DNA from: Pleodorina starrii
Taxonomy: Eukaryota; Chlorophyta; Chlorophyceae; Chlamydomonadales; Volvocaceae
NCBI GenBank assembly: GCA_030267565.1
Contig: BRXU01000008.1
Span: 248,001-312,000 of the forward strand
Direction: 5' to 3'
Length of the DNA stretch: 64,000 bases
Shown here: piece by piece, positions 43,231 through 53,212 of the stretch
Layout of the letters: each line of letters opens with the position of its first letter
Position numbering within the stretch: position 1 is the first letter of the stretch
Notes under the pieces: model-generated
The model's input: the letters and a program-made list of their open reading frames with translations, nothing else
The model's database searches: none
Told to the model about the DNA's origin: nothing
Position numbers and translations under genes: made by a program

Positions 43231-43688
43231 GGCCGAAGTCGGCGGTAGGGTGCCCCAGAGGGGGGTCGGGCACGAAGTTCGGAAGCCCGGTGGCAGCGGC
43301 CGGCCCGAGGGAAAAACTGGGGAGGCGGGCGGGTACGCTGAAGGCGGGCAGCCCGACGAACGGGGCCTGAAAGGCAGGGAACAGGCAGGGGGGAGTAGCG
43401 AGTTAAGGGCAGAGAATACCGAGGGGCGGCGAAGAGCAAAGGCGTAGCAAGAGGCCGGGAATCAGGACAGTTAGGGCGGGGCTCGCACCTGTAGAGCCGC
43501 GGGGATGGGCCCCTCGGTGGGCAAGGCGGTCGGAGAAGGAAAGGAAAAGGCTGGGCCGGGGACCGGCGACGCAGGAAGGGTTGACAGCAGCCTCGAGTCC
43601 ACAAACCTAATGAGGGGAGTCACCTGCGAGCCCGGCGGAGTGAGGCCCGAAGTGCTGGGAGAGTGCGGGTGCCGGAGTGGGGGTGCCT
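43231..43688. other. DIRS right-terminal region
   Basis: About 460 bp upstream of the recombinase frame, without a clear gene. It is conserved in copy 2 (56524-56981) and ends where LINE ORF2 begins (tggtagtggcc). It probably holds the recombinase promoter and the element's terminal repeat; neither was identified. Confidence 0.55.
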
Positions 43689-43758
43689 GGTAGTGGCCCC
43701 AGACCGCCCACAGCCAAGTGGCTCGAAGGGCTGCCCACAGCAGCTGCAGCCCAGGGCT

Positions 43759-43772
43759 TTTTTTTTTTTTGG
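43759..43772 (-). mobile_element. Tail-only insertion (12 T + gg) with 10-bp duplication
   Basis: The 14 extra bases lie between two copies of gcccagggct (43749-43758, 43773-43782). The duplicated segment at about 57050 has no insertion and only one copy of that word. Confidence 0.85.
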
Positions 43773-45055
43773 GCCCAGGGCTGGTGGGGTAGGCCGGCCA
43801 CCCTCCCGGCCAGTCCCCCAGCAGCACAGCCGGCTGGCTGAAGGGCAAGTCCGCGCCCCCGGAGACTGCCGCCCACAGCTCTGCCAGCCAAACCCGAGCT
43901 GCGGTGTAAGCCCCGCACTCCAAGAAGACGTGGGTCAGGCTGGCGACATGCAGGCTGCCGTCCACCGAGCAGCTAGGAGCAGGGCAGTGGGCACGCTGCG
44001 GCTGACCTTTGGAGGCCAGGTACACCCCGCACGGGAGCCGTCCATGGTGCAGCCGCCAGGCTAGCGCCTTGGCCCGGTTGCTTGCGGGGCAGTCCCACAG
44101 CCGCTGCCAGGCCCGCCGGCGGTCGAGGGGAGACATGCCAGCCGGGCCATCAGCTGCCTGGTCTGCCTCCGGGGCCGGCCCGGCGGGTGCCGACGGTCCG
44201 GCGGCAGCACCGGGGTCCTGCTGGTGCGGTGTCACATGGTGGCTGCCAGGCTGGCTGACCGGGCTGTCAGCGGCCGAGGGCAGTGATGGGGGGGAGGATC
44301 GGGGCCGCATCCAGCCGGGGCTGGGTGTGGGGTTCATGGCAAACCACCGGCTGCGGCTGGGCGCTTGCTGAGCCAGCCAGTGTTGGTGCCAGCGGGCCTC
44401 CTGGTGCTGTAGCTGGCTGTGCGGCTGCTCGGGCCACGCCGCGGGCATGAGGGGCCCCGTGTCCTGGTCCCGGCCCCAGCTGTGACCGCGGGCGGTGAGG
44501 CGGTGGCGCACCTCACTCACTGTGTAGTGGATGAGGGGCAGCACGCCGTGGCCGTGGCTGAGGGGGTAGCACTGGACCGAGTCCCAAAGCCCCAGCAGCT
44601 GGTATTCCACTGGCCATGAGATGGCGCGTTGGGCCGGGGGCGCCTCGTTGTATCGCTGATGGTCCTCCAAGGTCCAGTGTCGGCGCGGCTTGCGGCCCGG
44701 CAGCACGCAGGCTGCAGGCCAATCGGCGTCCCCTGCTGCTCCGGCCTGCTCGCTGTCTGGGGGCACCAAGCGGCCGTTACGCAGGACAGCCCACAAGACT
44801 CCCGTAGGGCTGCGGATCCGGCTGCCATCGGGCGACAGGAGCCAGTCGGGCGCCGGCGGCAGTTCGGGGTCCAGGGGATCGGCTGGCAGCAGTCTCCGCC
44901 AGTCGGCTGGGATGGCCCCAAGGACCGCCTGCATGAGGGGCTCGTGCTGGGTCATGGGCGACGCTGCACGGAGCTCGTCCAGGGTGCGGGGGCCCAGGTG
45001 GGCGGTCCCATCCGGCGGGGTGAAGGGCTGATCGGTGGCGGGGTCACGCAGGGCT

Positions 45056-45073
45056 TTTTTTTTTTTTTTTTTC
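45056..45073 (-). mobile_element. Tail-only insertion (17 T + c) with 5-bp duplication
   Basis: gggct flanks it at 45051-45055 and 45074-45078. The paralogue near 58320 reads cagggctgcg without it. Confidence 0.85.
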
Positions 45074-45185
45074 GGGCTGCGTTGAAGAAGAGGGGCTCAT
45101 GCAGGACGGCACGCGCGTCCGTGGTCTCTGGGTAGGCCAGCCGGGTCGGGAGCGAGGAGCGGTAGGACTGCACCAGGCTGGCAAT

Positions 45186-45473
45186 TTTTTTTTTAATTCC
45201 GGAGGAACCCCGACTCGGGACATGGGACACACATGTTGTCTGGCGGCTCCACTGATGCTGCCACTTCTGCTGAGTAGCTAGCGTGCCAGGCTTCTGGGCG
45301 ACTCCAAGGGCCAGCTGGATGGTGCTGATGACTGTATGATGAGTCTTGTAAACCTCCGGACGGGACAGGGACAGGGGTGGGCACCCTCCGTTCTCATCAC
45401 ACCCCGGGTAATGGTCACTGACTGGTTTCGATCCCGGGATCCCGGGGGGAATTGCAAGGTTTCCCTGTCGCCA
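45186..45473 (-). mobile_element. SINE in LINE copy H (5'-truncated)
   Basis: Flanked by a 6-bp duplication ggcaat (45180-45185 and 45474-45479); the empty site is seen at 48795-48805. Shared with the paralogue at 58432, so older than the segmental duplication. Confidence 0.92.
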
Positions 45474-45941
45474 GGCAATGAACGCAGGCAGGCTGGGGTG
45501 CGGGTCCGCCGTGCCATACACCCAGCCCCACCCAGTGGTCCCATCTGGCCTGTACTCGTCGAGCAGACCGCGCATGATCTGTTTCCATGGCTGCTGGCCG
45601 GGCTGAGCGAGCTGGGCGAGGGGCTTCGCATGCAGGGCGACCATGAAGGCGTCGAGGTCGAGATGGCCGACACCGCCACAGTCGCGATCCTGGCAGGCGA
45701 TCTCCGGGCCAGGCTTCAGCAGGGCCCGCCCGTGGCACACCAGGGACGCGTCTTCCTCCAGGAGCGACCAGGCCACAAAGTCGTCGATATGCTTGCGTAG
45801 TGCTGCCAGCTGGGGTGGGGTGGGGCGGATGATGGAGAGGTGGTATGCCAGGTAGTTTCCCAGCACCTGTTTGGCCACATGCACCCTGCCCACGAGGCTG
45901 AGGCCATGTCGCCGCCACACATGGCCGAGACGCTGGACCCG

Positions 45942-46531
45942 CTAAATTCTGCTGGTATAGCAGAGCCGCGCGGCCTCCGCCGGGTCCAGGGTGAGAGGGA
46001 TTCCCAGGTGGCGTGGGGGTTCCTCACCGGGAGTCGGGAAACTCGCACCGGTTGCGGCGTTGGGCCCCACCACCGGCGCGTGGGTGCCCAGCACCATCCC
46101 CTTCCCCTTGCTGGCATTGACCCGTGCGTTGCTGGCCCTGCAGAACAGCTGGACTGCCGCGGTAGCGACCTCCCCATCCCTGTCGACATTGCTGACCGTG
46201 AGCACCGTATCGTCCGCGTGGTGGGTGACAGGGGGGGCTGGCACGTTGTTGGGGAGGGTGGGGGTGCTGAGAGTGTTGGTGCTGCGCAGGTGGTGCAGGT
46301 ACGAGGTGAGGGGTTCCAGCTGCATGACCCACAGGACGGGCGACAGGGTGCTGCCCTGCTGAAGGCCGTTGCGAACCGGGAAAGGCGCTGACCGGTGCCC
46401 ATTGACCACCACCCGGCAGGAGCCATCTGACGTGAGCAGGCGCAGCCAGCGCTGTGTGTGCTGACCGAAGCCCATGTCCTCGGCCACCCGGTAGAGCCAG
46501 GGGCGATGGACCCGGTCGTAGGCCTTCTCGA
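45942..46531 (-). pseudogene. LINE ORF2 reverse-transcriptase core fragment
   Basis: The frame begins IEKAYDRVHRPWLYRVAED (RT block with a catalytic Asp), continues NGLQQGSTLSPVLWVMQLEP and VTHHADDTVLTV (the ADD catalytic pair), and stops at TAG 45942-45944 after CYTSRI. All catalytic blocks from the DIEKAYDR region onward are intact. Upstream RT blocks are replaced by a minimal LINE tail. Confidence 0.88.
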
Positions 46532-46533
46532 TG

Positions 46534-46570
46534 TTTTTTTTTCTGCGAGGGACGTAACTGCGAGGGACGG
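46534..46570 (-). mobile_element. Minimal LINE 3'-end insertion
   Basis: Nine T and then ctgcgagggacgt, the last LINE bases, partly repeated (ctgcgagggacgg). Beyond it the flanking LINE ORF2 changes strand, so it marks an inversion-type junction. Present identically at 59779-59815. Confidence 0.75.
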
Positions 46571-46662
46571 CTGTCTTCCGGCGTGGGGGGGGGGCTTCAC
46601 TCACCCGGCATCACCCGCCAGACCGCCGGTGGCACGCCTGGACCGCTGGCTCATTAGCCAAC

Positions 46663-46943
46663 TTTGCAATTCCCCCCGGGATCCCGGGATCGAAACCGGT
46701 CAGTGACCATTACCTGGGGTGTGATGAGAAAGGAGGGTGCCCACCCCTGTCCTTGTCCTGTCCGGAGGTTTACAAGACTCATCATACAGTCATCAGCACC
46801 GTCCAGCTGGCCCGTGGAGTCGCCCAGAAGCCTGGCACGCTAGCTACTCAGCAGAAGTGGCAGCATCAGTGGAGCCGCCAGACAACATGTGTGTCCCATG
46901 TCCCGAGTCGGGGTTCCTCCGGAATTAAAAAAAAAAAAAAAAA
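46663..46943 (+). mobile_element. SINE private to duplication copy 1
   Basis: A 5'-truncated SINE (starts tttgcaattcc, ends in 17 A) splits attagccaac-ctctgcag. The paralogue at 59898-59915 is the intact empty site, so this insertion postdates the segmental duplication. Duplication at the site is at most aac. Confidence 0.9.
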
Positions 46944-47032
46944 CCTCTGCAGCAGTACGTGACAGCTGTTCGGGTGGTGCCAGGCACCCCGGGGGATCAT
47001 CATGGGGTGCTCTTGGAGCTGGTGCTGCCAGG

Positions 47033-47367
47033 ACACTTGGAACTTACCTGCGCCCCACAGAAGTAGGTAATGGTTCATTGGCCGGCAACAGGGAAACCTT
47101 GCAATTCCCCCCGGATCCCGGGATCGAAACCAGTCAGTGACCATTACCCGGGGTGTGATGAGAAAGGAGGGTGCCCACCCCTGTCCTTGTCCTGTCCGGA
47201 GGTTTACAAGACTCATCATACAGTCATCACCCATCCAGCTGGCCCTTGGAGACGCCCAGAAGCCCGGCACGCTAGCTACTCAGCAGAAGTGGCAGCATCA
47301 GTGGAGCCGCCAGACAACATGTGTCCCATGTCCCGAGTCCGGGTTCCTCCGGAATTCAAAAAACAAA
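47033..47367 (+). mobile_element. SINE, 5'-truncated, tail aaaaaacaaa
   Basis: Starts at gacacttggaacttacc in the head, ends ggaattc plus a mutated tail. Shared with 59997-60328. Confidence 0.88.
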
Positions 47368-47573
47368 GGGCTCCCCACCCTCGGCCGCAGCAGCTGGGCG
47401 TTCCCCACGTACTTGCTGTACCACCCCGGCCTGCTGCCCCGCCTGCAGTCGGCAGTGGAGCTGGCAATCCAGGCCGTCCAGCAGCAAGACGCCGCTGCTG
47501 ACCCGCGCGAGGTGTGGGAATGTCTGAAAGGTCGCCTGCGCAGTGCAGCCGATCACCTCCACAGACAGCACCT

Positions 47574-47593
47574 TTTTTTTTTTTCTTTTTTCT
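47574..47593 (-). mobile_element. Tail-only insertion (T-rich, 20 bp) with 5-bp duplication
   Basis: Flanked by cacct (47569-47573, 47594-47598). The paralogue at about 60531 reads gcacctgaagg without it. The insert is T with two c interruptions. Confidence 0.85.
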
Positions 47594-47651
47594 CACCTGA
47601 AGGACCAGGCCGCCAGCCTGAGGGCGGCCAAACACGCTGCGTGTGCAGCCC

Positions 47652-48135
47652 TTTTTTTTCTGCGAGGGACGTTACAAGGACTGGGAAAGCGAAGCCCAAC
47701 GGGCAAGCCGAGCAAGACCGGCAAGCCACAACAGCCTGGCAAGAAGCCCAAAAAACCACCGCAAGGAGCCGAGGAGAGAGAAAAAGCCAAGCAACGCCTA
47801 AACTCGCAGACAGGACAGGGACAGGGACGGGGGCAGCAAGAGGCCAGGAGCCACTGCTGCACGGGCGGCACACACGGCCGCCCCTTCCTCCAAGACACCG
47901 AGGAGGGAACCGAAACCAACACCAGGGCCCAACACCAGGGCCAAACCCCAGGGCCAACACCCCGGCCCAACACCAGGGCCAACCCCACAGCCCAACACCA
48001 GGGCCCGAAACCAGAGCCAACACCACGGCCCAACACCAGGGCAAAAACCACGGCCCAACACCCGGGCCAGCACCACGGACCAACAACAGGGCCCGTCACC
48101 GAGGACAAACCCCCGGGCCGGGCAAAGGCCCCAAC
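47652..48135 (-). mobile_element. LINE copy I: 3'-end with minisatellite, 5'-truncated
   Basis: Inserted in ORF2 after gcagccc; poly(T), 3' block, minisatellite 47920-48110. It joins LINE copy J at 48136. The same insertion point is occupied in the paralogue (60589). Confidence 0.85.
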
Positions 48136-49434
48136 ACGCGGTGGCGCACCTCACTCACTGTGTAGTGGATGAGGGGCAGCACGCCGTGGCCGTGGCTGAG
48201 GGGGTAGCACTGGACCGAGTCCCAAAGCCCCAGTAGCTGGTATTCCACTGGCCATGAGGAGGCGCGTTGGGCCGGGGGCGCCTCGTTGTATCGCTGATGG
48301 TCCTCTAAGGTCCAGTGTCGGCGCGGCTTGCGGCCCAGCAGCACGCAGGCTGCAGGCCAGTCGGCGTCCCCTGCTGCTCCGGCCTGCTCGCTGTCTGGGG
48401 GCGCCAAGCGGCCGTTGGGCAGGACGGCCCACAAGACTCCCCGTAGGGCTACTTACCCGGCTGCCATCGGGCGACAGAAGCCAGTCGGGCGCCGGCGGCA
48501 GTTCGGGGTCCAGGGGGTCGGCCGGCAGCAGTCTCCGCCAGTCGGCTGGGATGGCCCCAAGGACCGCCTGCATGAGGGGTTCGTGCTGGGTCATGGGCGA
48601 CGCTGCACGGAGCTCGGCCAGGGTGCGGGGTCCCAGGTGGGCGGTCCCAGCCGGCGGGGTGAAGGGCTGGTCGGTGGCGGGGTCACGCAGGGCTGCATTG
48701 AAGAACAGGGGCTCATGCAGGATGGCACGCGCGTCCGTGGTCTCTGGGTAGGCCAGCCGGGTCGGGAGCGAGGAGCGGTAGGACTGCACCAGGCTGGCAA
48801 TGAACGTAGGCAGGCTGGGGGGCGGTTCCGCCGTGCCATACACCCAGCCCCACCCAGTGGTCCCATCCGGCCTGTACTCGTCGAGCAGACCCCGCATGAT
48901 CTGTTTCCATGGCTGCTGGCCGGGCTGAGCGAGCTGGGCGAGGGGCTTCGCATGCAGGGCGACCATGAAGGCGTCGAGGTCGAGGTGGCCAACACCGCCA
49001 CAGTCGCGATCCTGGCAGGCGATCTCCGGGCCAGGCTTCAGCAGGGCCCGCCCGTGGCACACCAGGGACGCGTCTTCCTCCAGGAGCGACCAGGCCACAA
49101 AGTCGTCGATATGCTTGCGTAGTGCTGCCAGCTGGGGTGGGGTGGGGCGGATGATGGAGAGGTGGTATGCCAGGTAGTTTCCCAGCACCTGTTTGGCCAC
49201 ATGCACCCTGCCCACGAGGCTGAGGCCATGTCGCCGCCACACATGGCCGAGACGCTGGACCCGCTAAATTCTGCTGGTATAGCAGAGCCGCGCGGCCTCC
49301 GCCGGGTCCAGGGTGAGAGGGATTCCCAGGTGGCGTGGGGGTTCCTCACCGGGAGTCGGGAAACTCGCACCGGTTGCAGCGTTGGGCCCCACCACCGGCG
49401 CGTGGGTGCCCAGCACCATCCCCTTCCCCTTGCT

Positions 49435-49466
49435 TTTTTTTTTTTTTTTCTGCGAGGGACGTTACG
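49435..49466 (-). mobile_element. Minimal LINE insertion: 16 terminal bases plus poly(A)
   Basis: Fifteen T and ctgcgagggacgttac plus one g, flanked by ttgct (49430-49434, 49467-49471). Empty sites are at 46101-46110 and 59353-59362. An extreme 5' truncation. Confidence 0.92.
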
Positions 49467-51069
49467 TTGCTGGCATTGACCCGTGCGTTGCTGGCCCTGC
49501 AGAACAGCTGGACTGCCGCGGTAGCGACCTCCCCATCCCTGTCGACATTGCTGACCGTGAGCACCGTATCGTCCGCGTGGTGGGTGACAGGGGGGGGCTG
49601 GCACGTTGTTGGGGAGGGTGGGGGTGCTGAGAGCGTTGGTGCTGCGCAGGTGGTGCAGGTACGAGGTGAGGGGTTCCAGCTGCATGACCCACAGGACGGG
49701 CGACAGGGTGCTGCCCTGCTGAAGGCCGTTGCGGACCGGGAAAGGTGCTGACCGGTGCCCATTGACCACCACCTGGCAGGAGCCATCGGACGTGAGCAGG
49801 CGCAGCCAGCGCTGTGTGTGCTGACCGAAGCCCATGGCCTCGGCCACCCGGTAGAGCCAGGGGCGATGGACCCGGTCGTAGGCCTTCTCGATGTCGAGTA
49901 TGATGAGGGCTGCTGGTTGCTGCGAGTGCCGCACCCACTCCGCCAGGGCCAGGTGGTAAAGGGTGTTGTCCCGGATGTCCCGGCCGCTGACGAAGGCAGT
50001 CTGCAGCGGGTTTATCAGGTAGTCCAGTGCCGGCTTTAGGCGATTGCTGACGGCCTTGCAGACAAGCTTGTAGTCGCATTGGAGCAGGGTGATGGGCCGG
50101 TAGCTGCTCAGGCTGGGCCGGGGCAGGCCTTTGCCTTTGTAGATGAGAGTGATGACCCCTTCGCGCCAGCTGAGCGGCAGGGAGTCGGCAGCTGCGGCCC
50201 CGGACTCCACGGACCCCTGGGTGAAGGCTGCGTTGGCTGCGGCGAGCAGCAGCGGGCCCAGCAGCGGCCACAGCACCCGGTACACCTCATAAGGCAGGCC
50301 GTCCGAGCCAGGGGCGGTGCCATTCAGACAGGACGACAGAGCAGCCGCAAGTTCGTCCAGCTGCAGCTCGCCGGCGGCTGGGGCTGCGTCGGCAGCTTCC
50401 CGGAGGGGCTGGGGGAGCCGGCGGCGGAGGTGCTGCAGGAGCTGGTCTTGGGCTGTCAGGTCCACCTGCTCCACCCGGAACAGACCCGTGGGGCTGTCAC
50501 TGCTGTACATGGCGTGGGCCGCAGCTGTTATAGCGGCGGCCGCACCCGGGTCACTGAGTGGAACCGGGAGGGGCTGACCCGGGACTGAGAGGTGGGTGAC
50601 TGGCTCCCGGGTGCGCACCTCGCGTCCGAGCTGGTGGAACCAGCCGGTACCCTTGTCGCCATGCTGCGTGTACGCGGCATCCAGCGCTTCTGTGCGGCGG
50701 ATGGCTGCCTGTTTGACTGCCGTGGTGAGCTGGCTGCAGGCCTGTGCTGCCAGGGCGCCGGCGTCGGGCCCGGGCACAGCATGCTGCATGGCTGCCAGGG
50801 CTGCACACGCAGCGTGTTTGGCCGCCCTCAGGCTGGCGGCCTGGTCCTTCAGGTGCTGTCTGTGGAGGTGATCGGCTGCACTGCGCAGGCGACCTTTCAG
50901 ACATTCCCACACCTCGCGCGGGTCAGCAGCGGCGTCTTGCTGCTGGACGGCCTGGATTGCCAGCTCCACTGCCGACTGCAGGCGGGGCAGCAGGCCGGGG
51001 TGGTACAGCAGGTACGTGGGGAACGCCCCAGCTGCTGCGGCCGAGGGTGGCGTGCCCAGGCAGCGCCAG

Positions 51070-51502
51070 GGCTCGCCACCGGTAAGTTCTACACCGAAAG
51101 TTAAGGCACTGCTTTCGGCCCGGGTGACTCGGGTTCAAGTCCCATCAACGACATTTGGAACTTACCTGCGCCCCACAGAAGATGGTAATTGTTCATTGGC
51201 CGGCAACAGGGATCCCTTGCAATTCCCCCCGGGATCCCGGGATCGAAACCGGTCAGTGACCATTACCCGGGGTGTGATGAGAAAGGAGGGTGCCCACCCC
51301 TGTCCCTGTCCCGTCCGGAGGTTTACAAGACTCATCATACAGTCATCAGCACCATCCAGCTGGCCCGTGGAGTCGCCCAGAAGCCTGGCACGCTAGCTAC
51401 TCAGCAGAAGTGGCAGCATCAGTGGAGCCGCCAGACAACATGTGTGTCCCATGTCCCGAGTCCGGGTTCCTCCGGAATTCAAAAAAAAAAAAAAAAAAAA
51501 AA
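51070..51502 (+). mobile_element. Full-length SINE in LINE ORF2, antisense, with 7-bp duplication
   Basis: Flanked by gcgccag at 51063-51069 and 51503-51509. Eleven extra bases (ggctcgccacc) precede the usual head start ggtaagttc. The B box is present; the tail has about 22 A. It splits endonuclease from RT. Confidence 0.9.
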
Positions 51503-52263
51503 GCGCCAGCTCCAAGAGCACCCCATGATGATCCCCCGGGGCGCCTGGCACCACCCGAACAGCTGTCACGTACTGCTGCAGAGGTTGGCTAATGAGCCAG
51601 CGGTCCAGGCGTGCCACCGGCGGTCTGGCGGGTGATGCCGGGTGAGTGAAGCCCCCCCCCCCCCCACGCCGGAAGACAGCCAGGGGTCGACCAGATTGGC
51701 CCCGTTGACCAGGGCCTGCAGTGCAGGCCTCCCGCCGGCCCGATGGGCAGACGTTTGGGCCTCGTCACCCGCATGCAGGACGCAGTTAAGGTCGCCTCCA
51801 AGCAGGATGTGGCGGTCTGTCTCGAGGTATGGCTGCAGGCTTTGGAAGAACTCTGGGCGGCTGGCGGCCACCGACGGGGCGTAGATGCATAGGAGGCGGA
51901 GGCGAAGGTGGAGGATATCCCAGTCCCAGCAGCAGACACGGCCGGCTGTGTCCGAGGTGTACGGGTGCTGCACACAGCCCGGCAGGCTGATCCCTGGCCG
52001 TGCCAGGATGGCGGCCCCACAGCTGAGGTCCGTGCCCGGGCTGTAACCCCATTTGCCCCGCCAGGGGGCCCCCGGGCCGCTGCCTCGTTGTAAAACGGAC
52101 TGTAGTGCTGCTTTGCTGCCCAGTTTCGCCTCCTGAACGAAGGTGACATCCGGGTTGCCTGCGACCAGCTGCTGGTAGCAGAGCAGCCTGGAGGCTCGCG
52201 CCCGCCCAAGCCCATTGACGTTTACGGTCAGGAGCTTGAAGGTGGGCGCGGTCCCGTCGGTCC

Positions 52264-52858
52264 TCATGGCTGCGCACCACACGCCGCCCGTCTGGAGGGG
52301 CGGCCGTCGTGGCGGGCGAGTTGAGCTCGGGCCTGCTGCAGTTGGCCCAGAGCAGCGACGATGAAGGAGCGCACGTGCCCGGGGGTGGGGTGCAGGCCCG
52401 GCAGGAAAGGGGCCAGGGAGCTCAGATGGTCATGGTAGATCTTCAGAAATGCGCCGGCCGAGCTGCGATTGCCGGTCTGAGCGTTGAGGGCGGGCTCCAG
52501 GGCTGATTGGGCCGCTGCCATCACCTCGGGCAGCACAGGCGGGCACCGTGGGGACACATAGCTGTGGTTCTCGCGCAGGAGGAGGGCGTCCAGTTCCATT
52601 GCGCCGAGGGGCGCTGGGGGCGACAGGTCCAGCTGGTGCAGTGCCCGGCGGCAGAAGGTGACCACGACGGGGCGGGGGTCGACGAGCTCCGGAGACTCCA
52701 GTCGGGGGTGGTGGCGGATGAAGAGCTTTCGCAGGACCGCCTGGAAGGCGATGGACGAGCAGGCGGGGTGGGGGCATGCCGCGAAGTAATCCACGAACTG
52801 GTCGTGGTACCCAGCCGCAAGGGTGTCTGCGGGGGGGGCCCACTGGCTGGGCGTGGCT
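52264..52858 (-). pseudogene. LINE ORF1 C-terminal fragment
   Basis: The frame (PADTLAAGYHDQFVDYF ... FIRHHPRLESPELVDPRPVV ... TPGHVRSFIVAALGQLQQ) ends at TGA 52264-52266, overlapping the ORF2 ATG as ATGA. It matches the half-LINE ORF1 with scattered substitutions that leave the frame open, supporting a real protein. Confidence 0.85.
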
Positions 52859-52970
52859 GTGGCTTTTGTGGCTCTGGGAGGCGGTTTCGGTGGTGCGGGG
52901 TTCTCTTCGGGCGTGCTGTGGTTTTCCTGTTTCCTCTGGTGCTCCCCGGCGGGGGGGGGGCTAGCGTGCC
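52859..52970 (+). mobile_element. LINE 3'UTR fragment
   Basis: Matches gcttttgtggctctgggagg ... ctccccggcgggg of the 3'UTR in plus orientation, joined head-on to minus-strand ORF1. Confidence 0.75.
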
Positions 52971-53212
52971 AGGCTTCTGGGCGTCTCAAAGGGCCAGCTG
53001 GATGGTGCTTTCTCACCTCGCCCCGGGTATTGGTCACTGGCTGGTTTCGATCCCGGGATCCTGGGGGGAATTGCAAGGTTTCCCTGTTGCCGGCCAATGA
53101 ACCGCTGCCTCCTTCTGTGGGGCGCAGGTAAGTTCCACATGTCCTTAATGGGACTTGATCCCGGGTCATCCGGGCCAAATGCAGTGCCTTAACTTTCGGT
53201 GTAGAACTTACC
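52971..53212 (-). mobile_element. SINE, tail missing, in front of DIRS copy 2
   Basis: Carries the same internal deletion as 39589-39935 and a complete head. The missing tail side marks the left end of the segmental duplication. Confidence 0.88.

Larger units (their letters stand above)
39304..43688. mobile_element. DIRS-type retrotransposon copy 1 (kangaroo-like layout)
   Basis: On the plus strand come the RT-RNase H connection, RNase H and a Dam-like methyltransferase; on the minus strand, convergent, a tyrosine recombinase. DIRS elements use a tyrosine recombinase in place of a DDE integrase, and an opposite-strand recombinase is known from Volvox kangaroo. The RT core and gag are missing on the left, where satellite begins. 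A SINE and a LINE fragment are inserted. The right edge joins LINE ORF2 at about 43688. Split direct repeats were not recognised. Confidence 0.85.
43689..45941 (-). pseudogene. LINE ORF2 C-terminal half, interrupted three times
   Basis: After the in-frame TAG (45942-45944) the frame continues GHVWRRHGLSLVGRVHVAKQ and LLDEYRPDGTTGWGW to the zf-RVT finger (WRLHHGRLPCGVY, THVFLEC). Interruptions are a SINE (45186-45473), a tail-only insertion at 45056 and another at 43759. Confidence 0.85.
43689..46533 (-). mobile_element. LINE copy H: ORF2 from RT to zf-RVT, no 3'UTR
   Basis: The copy begins upstream at the RT motif around DIEKAYDR (46531) and runs to the finger region, where the DIRS end cuts it. 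It carries two tail-only insertions and one SINE. The missing 3' end implies loss at the DIRS junction. Confidence 0.88.
46571..47651 (+). pseudogene. LINE ORF2 endonuclease C-terminus and linker fragment with two SINEs
   Basis: Plus-strand pieces of ORF2 (46571-46662, 46944-47032, 47368-47573, 47599-47651) encode the end of the APE domain (TAGSLANLCSSTLQQY region) and the helical linker before RT (AIQAVQQQDAAADPREVWEC). They are cut by SINEs and a tail-only insertion. A G-run near 46585 has 10 G against 11 in the paralogue and 14 in the fuller copy, which shifts the frame here. Confidence 0.8.
48136..52267 (-). pseudogene. LINE ORF2: APE endonuclease, RT, C-terminal region (broken)
   Basis: ATG at 52267. 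The APE-type endonuclease has TVNVNGLG (~52220), FVQEAKL (~52135), CIYAP, GGDLNCVL (~51793) and GDHHGV (~51531) as the Asn, Glu, Tyr, Asp-x-Asn and Asp-His set. After the SINE, the linker leads to RT: GSDGLPYEVYR, YRPITLLQCDYKLVCK, LDIEKAYDR (~49885), NGLQQGSTLSP and HHADDTV (~49575). Breaks: an extra G near 49586, a minimal LINE insert at 49435, in-frame TAG at 49264-49266, an extra c near 48438, and truncation at 48136. This protein class nicks DNA and reverse-transcribes RNA in place. Confidence 0.9.
48136..52858 (-). mobile_element. LINE copy J: ORF1 C-terminus and most of ORF2
   Basis: The most complete coding copy. On the minus strand it runs from the last ~200 codons of ORF1 through the ORF1/ORF2 overlap, endonuclease, linker, RT and part of the C-terminal region, and is cut at 48136 before the zf-RVT finger. 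It carries a SINE and a minimal LINE insertion. Confidence 0.9.
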
